Made by a program: the position numbers and the translations under genes | Part shown: piece after piece, positions 36,101 to 46,440 of the stretch | Position numbering within the stretch: position 1 is the stretch's first letter | Layout: each line of letters begins with the position of its first letter | The notes under the pieces: generated by a model | The model's input: only the letters and a program-made list of their open reading frames with translations | The model's database searches: none | Told to the model about the DNA's origin: nothing | From: Sipunculus nudus | Taxonomy: Eukaryota > Annelida > Sipuncula > Golfingiida > Sipunculidae | Direction: 5' to 3' | Length of the DNA stretch: 64,000 bases | NCBI GenBank assembly: GCA_026874595.1 | Contig: CM049309.1 | Span: 11,460,576-11,524,575, forward strand

Positions 36101-37262
36101 CACCAGTTTTCTTTATGATAAAGAGCTATGTGAGATCTATACACATGCAAAACTTCACGAAGATACGTCAAACCAGTCCTGAGATATAAGCATGGATGTC
36201 TGCAGCGTGAACGTGAATTAGGTGGCGCCACCTGTCATAAAGTTAAGAAAGCTATCCATGATGTATACGCATGCAAATTCCAGGTGAATAAGACTAACCA
36301 CTGCATAGATATGATTGATTTTAACCTAAGGCAGACGAACTGATAGACGCTGTGCAAAAATGGTTGCAGCTGACGCCACCAGTTTATTGTATGATATTAA
36401 GCTACCCAAAAGCTACATTGGTGCAAAATTTCAGTCTGATCGGTCAAACGAGACCGAAGATATGTGGTTTAATGTGTAAACACAGACGCACAGATGGACG
36501 CACTGTAGAGAGGAAAGGTCAGAGGTCAACGCAAAATGTTAAGGTACCAGTTCACATGTTCCTCGATAATTGGGTCAAGTTTAAGAAAAATCGGTTTAGT
36601 AGTCTCAGAGGAGTTCTCTGGAAACAAACGCGGCGGCGGCGGCGGCGGATCCCCGTGGAAAACTTTTTTTTTGGCGGATACAATTAATCCTTGTTGTGCA
36701 ATATTAACATTTGAACGTCGCCCCTCCGGGATTCCCCCATTCTTAGGCCTTTTAGCTTTAGATTTATGTATATGTGGCGGCCTTAACCTTATCGCAATAA
36801 TCCTTATCATCAACGACGTCATGGTCAATATTTACATCGTATCTATCATAATCTGCATCATCATCATCATTATTAATATTGTCGCCATCATAATCATCGT
36901 CGGCGTCATTGTTAACATCATCGTTATCATGTTCACTGTCATCATCATCGTTATTAAGGATGTCTCTATCATAATTACTATCGTTATCATAATCATCTTT
37001 ATTAATGTCATACTAGTTATAATCTATGTCCTCGTTATCATCATCATTGCTGACGTCATCGCTTTTATAACAATGATAGTCCTGTAATCCTTATTAAAAT
37101 ATATGAATACAAACTCGAAGAGCCCCTGAACACAAGTTATAATATAGCATCCCATACCTTAAATCCTTTATACCACTGCTGTATAGACTTTCTGTCAAAG
37201 TTTGTGTTTTCTTCTAAGAACTTGAGGTCGCTTTTGCTCAGCTTGCCTTCAGATGCTCCCAT
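32936..37262 (-). CDS. Neuronal calcium sensor family EF-hand protein, three exons
   Basis: Gene-level entry joining 37262-37158, 35584-35312 and 33115-32936; all junctions are phase 0, giving a complete 185-residue protein, the usual size. The start [10 protein letters not shown] fits an N-myristoylation signal (Gly2). WYKGFKKDCP is the family signature beside the degenerate first EF-hand, with Cys-Pro. EF2 is D73-E84, EF3 D109-E120 and EF4 D155-E166, each with acidic first and last ligands and a central Gly. Family role: calcium-myristoyl switch sensors that move to membranes and regulate receptors, cyclases or channels in neurons. It is closest in style to the NCS/visinin-like/neurocalcin group; which subgroup cannot be settled here. 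The C-terminal MNIMTMSG is unlike the common family ending. Confidence 0.92.
33250..33625 (-). repeat. Dispersed repeat in intron 2, inverted to 38475-38785
   Basis: In reverse complement it matches 38475-38785 along its length: TGTTTTTGT, AACATAACTC, AATC(G/A)TGAAC, AATGGGCCAAT, TCAGTCA, CATGACG(A/G)AGGC and TGCATTCCTTA appear in order. Class unknown. Confidence 0.7.
34678..35010. mobile_element. 333-bp Harbinger-like MITE
   Basis: Ends GGCCAAAAAAATAAAAGG...GGTTCTCAGG and, in reverse, GGCCAAAATAAAAAAG...GGTTCTCAGG, about 33 bp with few mismatches. It is flanked on both sides by TAA, a 3-bp duplication typical of PIF/Harbinger elements (TWA). No coding. It sits in intron 2 of the calcium-sensor gene; a truncated relative lies at 291-572. 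Confidence 0.75.
35312..35584 (-). CDS. Calcium-sensor exon 2 (EF1 remnant, EF2, EF3)
   Basis: Acceptor AATTGCAG, donor AGG|GTAAGG; 91 codons, phase 0 at both ends. Encodes [12 protein letters not shown]2 [24 protein letters not shown] and EF3 [14 protein letters not shown] run near 35253-35265 follows in the intron. Confidence 0.92.
35915..36535. repeat. About 137-bp satellite, four copies, in intron 1
   Basis: Units share (G)GTGGCGCCACC(T/A)GT, a GAT(G/C)TATACxxATGCAAA phrase and GATAxGTCAAACCA(C/G)T with GAGATAT. Higher-order spacing is 275 bp (for example ATGGATGTCTGC at 35917 and 36192). GGTGGCGCCACC at 36221-36232 is a perfect 12-bp palindrome. Confidence 0.8.
36785..37085. repeat. Imperfect ATC/ATT trinucleotide-rich tract
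   Basis: A degenerate (ATCATT)-like tract. It yields an Ile/Val-rich plus-strand frame that looks like membrane helices but is a composition artefact. Confidence 0.75.
37158..37262 (-). CDS. Calcium-sensor exon 1 (myristoylated N-terminus)
   Basis: ATG at 37262, 35 codons, donor AAG|GTATGG. Encodes [10 protein letters not shown] followed by SDLKFLEEN and QQWYKGFK, the family N-terminus, directly in phase with exon 2. Confidence 0.92.
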
Positions 37263-38474
37263 TGTTGGTGTATAAATCTGTAAAATCCAAAACACAGCTC
37301 AACAATACAGAAACACACAGAAACTATCACGAGGGTTAAACCAACGTGTAGTAAACCACTGTATAAACCTGTAAGTACACAACTGTATAATAAGTAGACT
37401 GGGTAAAGGTCGCTGACGTCGCGTTCAGGTGCAGTAATATGATAGCCGTAAAAATACCGCAATACACAGGTTTACTTTCAAATAATAGAATATGACCTAT
37501 TCCCGTTTAAAATACAAAGTTTTAATTTTATTCTGGTGTATTTACTTGTTCGATTCAGACAAAAACAATTGGACATCGAGATTATTTAGTGTTCAATTTT
37601 CCAAGATGGCGGCGGAAATGCACTTTTATACCTTTATTATCGCGGATCCGAGATGAAAATAGTGTAAAGGCCTGTTGCTGTGGAAACTCATCACGTTTTC
37701 ACCAATTGGAATTTTTGTAGAAGTTTCGCTGTTTATAAGTTTTTCTAAACACAATTTTTATATTTTATTTCAAATAGATTTTTAGTTTTGGTTTTCAGGA
37801 ATAATATAATCAATTATCATGCATAGTATCAAACAGGGGACAAATATTCTTCTATCCTTGATTAGATAATAGAATGGGACCATGAATAAAATTTCCCTGC
37901 AATACAGTTGGGGAAAAATATAAGAAAATGAAACCACCTGAGACAAAAAATAAAAAAAAAAAGGTTTGCGAAAGCATCGGTGAACAAAATACTTCTACAG
38001 TATGGTTTGTCTTGCTGTACCTTCAACATCGGTAAAACAGATTGACTATATATAATACTAATTCTTACTTTTTGAGTTATGCGTTCAAAATTAATAAACT
38101 TTGGAAATTAAATTTGAAAATAAACGTATACGAGACATGTATTTTGTAAACAGAGGTTACAATTAAACGTTCCTTCCTTTTCAGACGTAAAGTAAGGCCT
38201 GTCATTAGAGAACCAAACACCAGCTGGACTTTATTAATATTTTTGTATGTATTTTGATTTTTTGTTGGAGAATAAACCTTGAAGAGAACCTCCGGAGTTA
38301 AACGATCGTCTGGATGAAGTCATTTAGACATCAAAGGATACTAGTCTGCATAAAGATGGGTTTGTATGGTTACAATATATTCAAGCAAAGAGTGCAGGTG
38401 ATATGAACTTTTGTTTTCATACCACTTCTACTGCTCTTTTATAGTAAGAGTGACATTACAACTATTTTTTCTCC
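37263..38474. promoter_or_regulatory. Putative upstream region of the calcium-sensor gene
   Basis: Contains AAGATGGCGGC at 37603-37613, a match to the YY1 consensus that in other animals often sits at transcription starts, 340 bp before the start codon. The rest is AT-rich without features. Confidence 0.3.
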
Positions 38475-38785
38475 GCCGGGAGAGTAAGTGTTCACATCCG
38501 TTCGCGTGTTTTTGTTCAAAACATAACTCTCGTAATCATGAACGGAATCTCATGAAATTTCAGGGCATTTCGGGAATGGGCCAATGAAGAATCGATTTTG
38601 GTGTGGATTCGCCACATGGTCCGGATTCAAGAACGTCATTCAGGAATATTTACATATGTTCAGTCATTTATGTCCGAATGAACCTCGGAATATGGGCCAA
38701 AATAAGTGAATGTAAATATGGTTTTGGAGTGTCCCACAAAAGGGACTCCCACATGACGGAGGCTTGCATTCCTTAAAATGCAGAT
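38475..38785 (+). repeat. Dispersed repeat, partner of 33250-33625
   Basis: Plus-orientation copy, ending in GGCTTGCATTCCTTAAAATGCAG. With the minus copy it brackets most of the calcium-sensor gene. Confidence 0.7.
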
Positions 38786-40019
38786 TTCTAGCTTATTAAT
38801 TGTTATTAATATATATTGATGGTCCATTACAATAATATCACATAGCTATACGTCATATGTATACATTAACATATAAGAATTGATTTATAGCGGAGTGGCT
38901 CTGACGAAATCATAAAAGAATCATGGAATTCATTAAGAATATCAATAAGAATATTGTAGGGAAGATATGAATAATCAGACTGGATGGAAATGAACTACAG
39001 ATATGAATACGTCAGTTTTATTTGTGTAGGGAGGAGAACTGGGCCCAATAGATATGAGTGAATGTTTCAAGTGTGACGTCATAAACTATATCTAGAATTG
39101 ACTCAAGTGCATCCATCCGCCATAGGTAGTTTCTACTTAAAGGGCAGTTGGGAATGGGCCTCAGCTGTCAAACTTCAATATTAAAATGTGTTACATTTCA
39201 AGGAAACACCCTCTGTATGCATTACATATGTGTATTCTTGCAAAAAAATATATATATTCCGTTAAAAAACACCAAGCACAATTGCCTTGAAACAATTCTT
39301 ATCCAAAACGTTTGAGCCTACTTCATCTTCATCATCACCACATTAATTAATACGCTCTTAATGTATATAGAAGCCCGATGCATTGTGGGTCTTAGATTTT
39401 CATGCCCACTGACAAACCCTAATCAGCAGAGCGTACTCTTGTAAATGTAGTACTGTCAGAAATGTTTAAAGTCTTTAAAATGCAATTTTCCCTCGGCTGA
39501 TCATTATGTTATTTGTAAACTGCACGCTGAGTACCATTAATCTAATAGTATAATGAGACAAACAAACATATGTACAGATAAAAAACAAAAGGGAAATCTA
39601 AACTTTCATTAGATTTGTTTGAGAGACTAAAATGGAGACGTCGTGGATTCTAAATAGGCGAATCACGTGACCGTGAATGATGAATGACGCCCATGACCAA
39701 AATAGTGTGTATATATATATATATCTGATGGTGTGTATAAGAAGGGACTAGGGCATGCCTCAACATGTCTTGCCATTTTCATATTATATGATTAACTAGA
39801 TGTGGTCGGACAATGGTCCTCAGAGGGCCCCGCGTTTCTGCTGGTGCTGGACTAGTTTGCATATGGGTGAAAAATTAAGTAAAATTTGAAAAATATCACA
39901 AACAGAAACAGTTTTTTATCAATATGCATGAGGAAAAAATCATACTGGATTAATGAAGATATGTCTGAAATAATGTGTGCAATAGAAAATCACCGAATGT
40001 GGTCTGTTAGCCAAATTTG
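38786..40019. other. AT-rich spacer, no feature seen
   Basis: Only a short TA tract near 39711-39723. No exon or transposon end recognised. Confidence 0.4.
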
Positions 40020-40545
40020 ATTTTGAGCAATTCTTTAATTCAGTAGGTCTGGGTACCTCATAAGGACCAATTATCCCTGTAAATTTGGGTAAACTGATGT
40101 ATGTTGTTGTTTAGTTATCACGCATGAAAGATAATCAGCAATTGGACAGTGGCAGCCATATTGAAATTCCAACAGGTCTGTTATTCAAAAGGTCTGGAGC
40201 CCTTACAGATACCAGTCATCCATGTGAATTTGGGAAAGCTGCAGTAGGTTGTTGTTGAATTATCGCGCGTGAAAGAAATTCAGCGATTGGGCTGTGGCGG
40301 TCATATTGGAATTCCGACAAGTCTGTAATTCGAGAGGTTTGGAGCCCTCATACGTACCAATCACCCCTGTGAATTTGGGAAATCTGCAGTATGTTGTTTC
40401 TGGGTTATCGCGTGCAAAAAAGAATCAGCGAGTGGGCTTTGGCGGCCATATTTTAATTCCGACAAGTCTGTAATTAGATATAGGTCTGGAGACAACATAG
40501 GTACCAATCATCCCTGTGAATTTGGGAATTTCTTTGATTTGTTAT
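40020..40545 (+). repeat. About 145-bp tandem satellite, 3.5 copies
   Basis: Units begin near 40150, 40296 and 40441 with GGC(A/G)G(C/T)CATATT, then AATTCC(A/G)ACA(G/A)GTCTGT, GGTCTGGAG, ACCAATCATCCCTGTGAATT and TGTTGTT...TTATCGCG. It is unrelated to the satellites at 25.1 and 35.9 kb. Confidence 0.85.
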
Positions 40546-40659
40546 TGAAAAAAGATTCAGGGTTAGCGTAGGGTGTTTTGAATCAGTCTTATGTAATTTC
40601 AATGTAGGTTTCTTCGGGCTTACGGAGCCCGGGAGACGACATGGTGAAAAATATTTATG

Positions 40660-40722
40660 AATTGGTGCGCACGAATTACTAATCCGTGCGCACGAATTAC
40701 TAATCCGTGCGCACGAATTGTT
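40660..40722. repeat. 21-bp tandem repeat, three copies
   Basis: The unit GTGCGCACGAATTACTAATC plus C occurs twice perfectly and a third time in part. GTGCGCAC is a perfect 8-bp palindrome. Confidence 0.9.
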
Positions 40723-41450
40723 CTTGTTGCTTGATAAACAATGGTTTTTTAGGCAGAATCCGGACCCAGGGCATTCAGCCGTTGCCTGCAGTTTCATTCA
40801 GCAGATTGTGGAGCATTTCCATTCATTGAGAATGCGGTCTTGCTGTGTCCATTGATGTGTTGTTTCTCATTGTACATGCAGCTATAACTTGATTTGATGG
40901 AATTTCTGTTGAAAATTTTATGTAACGCATGGTCACTTGGAAATTTCTTTTTTTTTCACAATTTTGAGACACGTTTTACCAACATTGGTGGCTCCGTTTT
41001 TGCCATAAGGGGGTTTGTACCATGTGATATGTCGACGGCGTTTTTTATTTCGGTTGGAGGTGATGGGTGTGGCTGCTGATGCACATTTTTACTGATAGTT
41101 ATATCCGCTATTTGTAAGCGTTTCGTGGTATTTGGGCACTGCCTGGTAGAATAATTTTGCGTCTGATGATATTTTTGGAGAGACGTTTATTGACTGATTC
41201 GGGTATAAACTTGATTAATAATTGAACAACCACTCATAATATATTAGCAAACAGTTATCGCAGGACATTTCCAGAAATAATTTTCTGAGGATCAGTTTCT
41301 TCCAATAATCATCAAGGTTCATGATGTCGAGGGATGGGGTGGGGGTCACCTGGCCATGCCCTCGTAACAATGAACGTTGCCGGGTCAGACACGACAGGGA
41401 ATGGGGTTCTTGTCAAGGGGGTTTATAGTGATTCATTGTCTGTTTAGCCT
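40723..41450. other. Spacer, possibly including the 5' end of LINE 2
   Basis: No gene recognised. A short cysteine-containing frame at 41350-41428 (CPRNNERCRVRHDREWG) could be the degraded ORF1 start or chance. Confidence 0.3.
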
Positions 41451-41933
41451 TGAGAACTTGAAAAGCTTAAGGCCAAGGTAGACAAATTAGAGGAATGCTC
41501 TAAACGGGACAATTTAATATTCCATGGTATAGATGAGGATGCTGGTAAAGAAACATGGGCGGACTGCGAAAATAAAGTTAGAAAGGTGATCAGGGATGAG
41601 ATGAAGATGGAGGATGATGACATCGAGATAGAGAGGGCTCATAGGCTGCCATGGAAAATTCCAGGGAAACCTAGGCCTGTTATAGTGAAATTTGGAAAGT
41701 ATAAGCAAAGAGAGGGGATCCTTGTGCAAGCACAAAGAGAACTAAAGAAAACCAAGTCCAACATTTATGTCCAGGAAGATTTCAGTGAGCGAGTGAGAGA
41801 GGCAAGAAAGCATCTGAGAGGAAAACGAACAGAGTTTAATGAGGCTAATCCGGACATTAAGGCACAACTAAGATATGACAAACTGATTGTGGGGGTGAAG
41901 TATATGTATGGGATGAAGAAAATAACAACATAA
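41451..41933 (+). pseudogene. LINE 2 ORF1 fragment
   Basis: The frame is open after a TGA at 41451-41453 through a TAA at 41931-41933. It begins in a coiled coil (EKLKAKVDKLEE), then KRDNLIFHGIDED, ETWADCENKVRK, EIERAHRLPW, RPVIVKFGKYKQRE and IYVQEDFSE, the RRM-like part of LINE ORF1 proteins. Just upstream the coiled coil continues in another frame (SLENL), so a one-base deletion near 41457-41461 is likely. The N-terminal part was not found. Confidence 0.75.
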
Positions 41934-41999
41934 AATGTATCAGAAAGAGAAATGTGTCAAACTCTGACAGGGGAGAGATACATACAGAAAACCAATAAC

Positions 42000-43584
42000 G
42001 ATTAGGCCAGGGTCAAGTAAAATGTAATAATGAAGTAGAACATGCATGCAGTCCAGTCGGTTGTTATGTGTCTGAATGTAAAGAGAGTAATGGTTCTATG
42101 TGTCCTGATTGTGGAGACCTATTGGTTAATGCGTTAATGCTGAAACTGTATGTCATACTGATTTAAATTGTTCACATGTTTATCATAATCTTGATATAAA
42201 TAATGATACTACACCAAGTACAAATATGAATTGTATACAATTTTCTTGTTCAAGGTCTGCACATGGAGAAAATGATGCACATACTTTTCTCACTGCACTG
42301 CACTCCTGCACTAAACATGATGATAACTGTGATGCACTTTGCACGTAGAACCAGTCTGTAGGTGATTTGACATCTTGTGCACATACAGTCAGTTGTCAGG
42401 GCACATTTTTCAAAACTTATCCAGTTGTCAATTTGCTCCATGAAGCTCCATTGGGTAAACAAAATACTATTTTACATTTAACCTCTTGGAATGCTCAAGG
42501 TTTAAAATCAAAACTAAACTCGCCTGAACTTAGACAAATGGTAAAACAGTCTGACATTTTGTGTATTGTGGAAACATGGGCAGTAACACCAGATGAATTT
42601 TTTAATTACTTTGTTGATTTTAACTGTTACAGTGTTGTCAGGAAAAGATTATCCAGAGGGGGTGTCCTGGTTTGTTTAAGAAAGCGATGTAATTTTCATG
42701 TTTTAAAGGTTTTCAAATACACTGATGTCATTGCATTTATTATTGATGGTACTTCATGCAGCTTAGTGCAAAATGTACTATTGGTATGTGTATATATTGC
42801 TCCAGAGGGGTCACCTATTCATAATGAGACAGATGAAAGTGATGGTATAGTAAGATTAGAAAATATGTTAATGGAAATTATTTCACAGTTTGGGGATATA
42901 AGTATCATAATTATGGGTGATTTTAATGCCAGGATTGGTCACTTACCTGATTTTATTGAAAGCGATAACTTGGAGTTTACTGGAATTGGTGATTCTTATC
43001 CCATGGATGATTTTAAACTTACTAGAAACTCCAAAGATGGAAAGATAAATAAGTTTGGTTTTTCTTTACAAAACCTTTGTTGTTCATTAAATTTACATAT
43101 ACTTAATGGTAGAGTTGCACCAGATTCAGTAGGGGAGTTCACTTGTATAACTCATGCTGGGCAAAGTGTGGTTGATTATGTTATGATAAGCTCTGATATT
43201 TTTAAGACCGTGAAATCATTTAAAATTTCTACTGTAGATATTTCAGATCATTTTCCATTGTTTTGTGTATTAGATATAAAATCCAGTAACATTATCAATG
43301 AACCTAGAGAAAATACTATGTGTACTATTCCACGTGTTAAATATAAATTGAAGACTCAAGATGTTATTGAAATAAGAAGTATATTTAACCAAGAAGATTG
43401 TTACATTAACAAGCAGGCATTCCAACAGTGTGTTCAATATGATATTAATGAAGCTGTGAACCTGTTAACAAATATAGTGAAAAGGGTTTCAAGGAAAGAG
43501 AAAGATATTCAGATGTTAAAAGTTTATGTCAGCCAAAATGGTGGGAAGAGGATTGTACTACAGCAAAGGTTAATAAATTCATAG
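42000..43584 (+). pseudogene. LINE 2 ORF2, N-terminal and endonuclease part
   Basis: The open frame 42349-43584 encodes an APE-type endonuclease: LTSWNAQGLKSK, IVETWAV, MGDFNARIGH, VVDYVMIS and DISDHFPL. Upstream, a Cys/His-rich stretch (KCNNEVEHACSPVGCYV...MCPDCGD) lies in frames around 42010-42120, and a TAG at 42346-42348 interrupts the same frame. The C-terminal end leaves its frame at about 43500-43530; the continuation QPKWWEEDCTTAKVNKFIAL is in the next piece. Confidence 0.8.
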
Positions 43585-44987
43585 CACTATATAGTTACAG
43601 AGTTTCACATACACTGGATGACTTGAAGGCTTATAGAATATTAAGACAAAAGTTTAAGAATATATGTGCTGAAAAGAAAGAAAAACATGAAAATAATTCC
43701 ATATCAAGAGTTTTGAACACTAAAAATATTAATGAATTATGGAGATATCTAAAGAACTTTAAACAACAAAGAATATCAACTGGTATTGATGCAGATTGTT
43801 GGTTTAAATATTTTAAAGATTTGCTGAATGGTAGTAGAAATGAAATTGAAGGAGATAGAAACAATATGGTGAATGCATATATAGCAGAACATTTTGATGA
43901 AAATAAGCATTGTGGTAATCTTAATAATGATATCACTACACATGAGATTGAATATGCAGTTAAGCAGATGGCGACAGGTAAAGCACCAGGTCCAGATGGT
44001 TTGACACTTGATATGATAAAATTTATTATCAAATTTTTACTTCCATTGTTAGAAAAATTGTATAATAGTATACTATACACAGGTTTTTTCCCAGATGAAT
44101 GGAGCAAAGGAATTATATATCCTTTGTACAAAAGTGGACAGATAAACGATCCGGCTAATTACAGGGGAATAACTTTATTAAATGTATTTGGTAAATTATT
44201 CACTAAAATTCTGAATAATAGATTGTTGGTTTATGTGGAGGACTCAGATATATTGGCAGAGGCACAGGCAGGGTATAGGAAGGGTTATTGTACAATTGAT
44301 AATGCTTTTGTTTTGCAGGGGTTAATACAAAAATATTTAAGTGAAAGAAGGGGGAGATTCTATTGCATTTATATCGATTTTTCTAAGGCTTTTGATTGTG
44401 TCCAACATGATATTTTATGGTATATTTTATTAAAACAGGGTATTAATGGAAAAATTTTAAAAGTCATCAGGTCAATGTACTCCAAAATGCAATCATGTAT
44501 TCTTACAGATAATGGAACTACAGGATATTTTTCTTGCACTTTAGGGACGAGACAGGGATGTATGGTAAGTCCGTTATTATTTTCTATATTTATAAATGAG
44601 TTTTATTTGACACTGAATAGTTCTGGTTGTCAGGGAATTTATATTAATGAACACCTTCCAAATTTAGTTACTCTTATGTTTGCAGATGATATAGTTAATT
44701 TTTCAGATACACCGGGAAGACTTCAGAGACAAATAGATCATATTGCCAATTTTTGCCGCAATTATGGTATGAAAGTAAATTTAAATAAAACTAAAGTTAT
44801 GGTTTGTCGTCGTGGAGGTATTTTACGAAAATCTGAAAAATGGCTTTTTGAAGGTAAGAAACTAGATGTTGTATCTCACTACAAATACCTTGGAATCACC
44901 TTTACTAATAAACTTTCTTGGACAAAAACACAAAAGCAACAAGTAATACAAGCAAATAAAGTAGTATGTATGATAAAAAAAATTTAA
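43530..44987 (+). pseudogene. LINE 2 reverse transcriptase part
   Basis: Frame open from about 43530. Motifs: ATGKAPGPDGL, WSKGIIYPLYKSG, NYRGITLLNVFGKL, AQAGYRKGYCTIDN, IDFSKAFDCVQH, GTRQGCMVSPLLFS, catalytic FADD (44679-44690), LNKTKVMVC and YLGITFTN. It ends at an A-run frameshift near 44975-44985; the expected continuation is in another frame. Confidence 0.85.
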
Positions 44988-44989
44988 TT

Positions 44990-45895
44990 ATAAATACCAA
45001 CATCTAAATATCAATCAGCTTTTTAAGCTCTTCGATATTATGGTTGTACCAATTATTTTATATGGAAGTGAGCTTTGGGGCTTTAGTAGAGTTGAGTTGT
45101 TAGAAAAGGGTTCAATATCAATTCTGTAAATATATTTTAAAAGTAAATAGTAGCACTGCAAATGCAGCAGTATTAGGAGACTGTGGGCGTCTTCCTTTAT
45201 TTATAAAATACTCTGAGCGCTGTTTGAAATATTGGCTTAGACTTCTTCATATGGATGAAAGTAGGTATCCCAAACACATTTATAATATGTTGGTAAAGCT
45301 AGATTATAAGGGAAAAACAACATGGGCTACCCATATGAGATCCTTGTTATTTCACACTGGATTTGGTTATGTGTGGATGGCACAACATGTTGGAGATTCT
45401 AAAAGTTTTCTCATGTGTATCAAACAACGACTAAAAGATATGGCAGTACAAGAATGGCATAATGATATAAATATTAGTAGTAAATTATATGCTTATGGAG
45501 TTTTCAAATCTATGCTTACACTTGAAAAACATTTAATATGTGTTACAAACAAAGGTTACAGAAATGCATTGGCCAGATTTAGATGATCTAGTCATAAATT
45601 AGCTATAGAAGTTGGCCGTCAATTGGGTATCAACAGAGAAGAGAGGATCTGTGAATATTGTTTTAAGAAAGGTTTTAATATTATTGAGGATGAAGTACAT
45701 TTTTTGCTAGAATGTCCTATGTACACTGATTTGCGTAATAAATATTTGCCAATAACATACCATGAACCTAATGAATATAATTTTCGAAAATTGCTTAATA
45801 TGGACGAAATGTTTCAGATAGTTCAATTAGCAGCCTACACTTTTCATGCTTTCAAGAAAAGATCAATGTTTTTGGTGTATAATGCCACATCATAA
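44990..45895 (+). pseudogene. LINE 2 ORF2 C-terminal remnant
   Basis: Pieces in order: QLFKLFDIMVVPIILYGSEL (about 45015-45080), a frameshift near 45112, KYWLRLLHMDESRYPKH to ALARFR (to 45583), an in-frame TGA at 45584-45586, then SSHKLAIEVGRQLG and the ICEYCF...EVHFLLECPMY zinc-like cluster to 45895. Confidence 0.75.
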
Positions 45896-46076
45896 TAATC
45901 ATGTACCGTTAAACAGAAATCCATATATATGCTCACTATTTCATAAGATATATTTAAGAAGCTTGTTATTTAAATGTTTTGAAATCATTTATTTATCTCT
46001 TTACTTATTTAATTATTTGACGTTCCTTCATATCTTTGAGTACTATTGATGTATTATTCTTGTAGGAACTATGGGC

Positions 46077-46126
46077 CTGAGGCCTTTTTCTTGAATAAAA
46101 CACTTGTTCTGTTCTGTTCTGTTCTG
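46077..46126 (+). other. LINE 2 3' hairpin and pentamer tail
   Basis: GGCC-TGA-GGCC hairpin, AATAAA, then TTCTG repeated four times. The tail is the template for target-primed reverse transcription in LINEs with repetitive ends. Confidence 0.7.
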
Positions 46127-46269
46127 AGAGGGTGACACACTATTGGGTGACGATCCATGGAGAAACGGAGTCATGTCCGGCCACACTGTGTATACGTTTT
46201 TATGTTCTTTGAACTCCTACCGAAAAACCCTATGGATATACACGCATACATATTTTACATCTTAAGATA

Positions 46270-46440
46270 AGCTTTAAAAGGGCCCCATCACATATCTGAT
46301 CTTTTTAAACTAAAGGTAATCCCTTGGAGCTTACACAAAAATAGGCCAGGAAACGTAGATATCACCACTCACAGGCTGCTTGTTTTGTTTATATCAACGT
46401 GTTTATAATATGTGGGTTCCCGCCAAAGTGTATCACAATT
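46270..46440 (-). repeat. Repeat inverted to 51180-51345
   Basis: In reverse complement it shares GGTTCCC-ACATATTAT, CGTTGATATAAACAAAACAAG, CCTGTGAGTGGTGATATCTA, TTCCTGGCCTATTTT and AGCTCCAAG-GATTACCTT with 51180-51345. Confidence 0.75.

Larger units (their letters stand above)
41451..46126 (+). mobile_element. Decayed non-LTR retrotransposon with TTCTG tail
   Basis: ORF1 remnant 41451-41933 and ORF2 pieces from about 42000 to 45895: endonuclease, reverse transcriptase with FADD, and a C-terminal C-x2-C...H-x4-C cluster. The 3' end has GGCC-TGA-GGCC, AATAAA (46094-46099) and four TTCTG pentamers (46107-46126). Pentamer tails are known in I/Nimb-type LINEs, so that clade is suggested. At least five lesions make it inactive. 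Confidence 0.85.

Noticed and set aside
36536-37087. 183-codon plus frame rich in Ile and Val, like a multi-span membrane protein
   Set aside because: The lower half is a degenerate ATC/ATT repeat tract in a calcium-sensor intron; composition explains the hydrophobicity.
37604-37654. Short plus-strand peptide starting at ATGGCGGCGGAAATG
   Set aside because: Only 16 codons; the sequence fits a YY1-type site upstream of the calcium-sensor gene better.
43631-44131. 166-codon minus frame inside LINE 2
   Set aside because: It is the shadow of the reverse transcriptase on the opposite strand.
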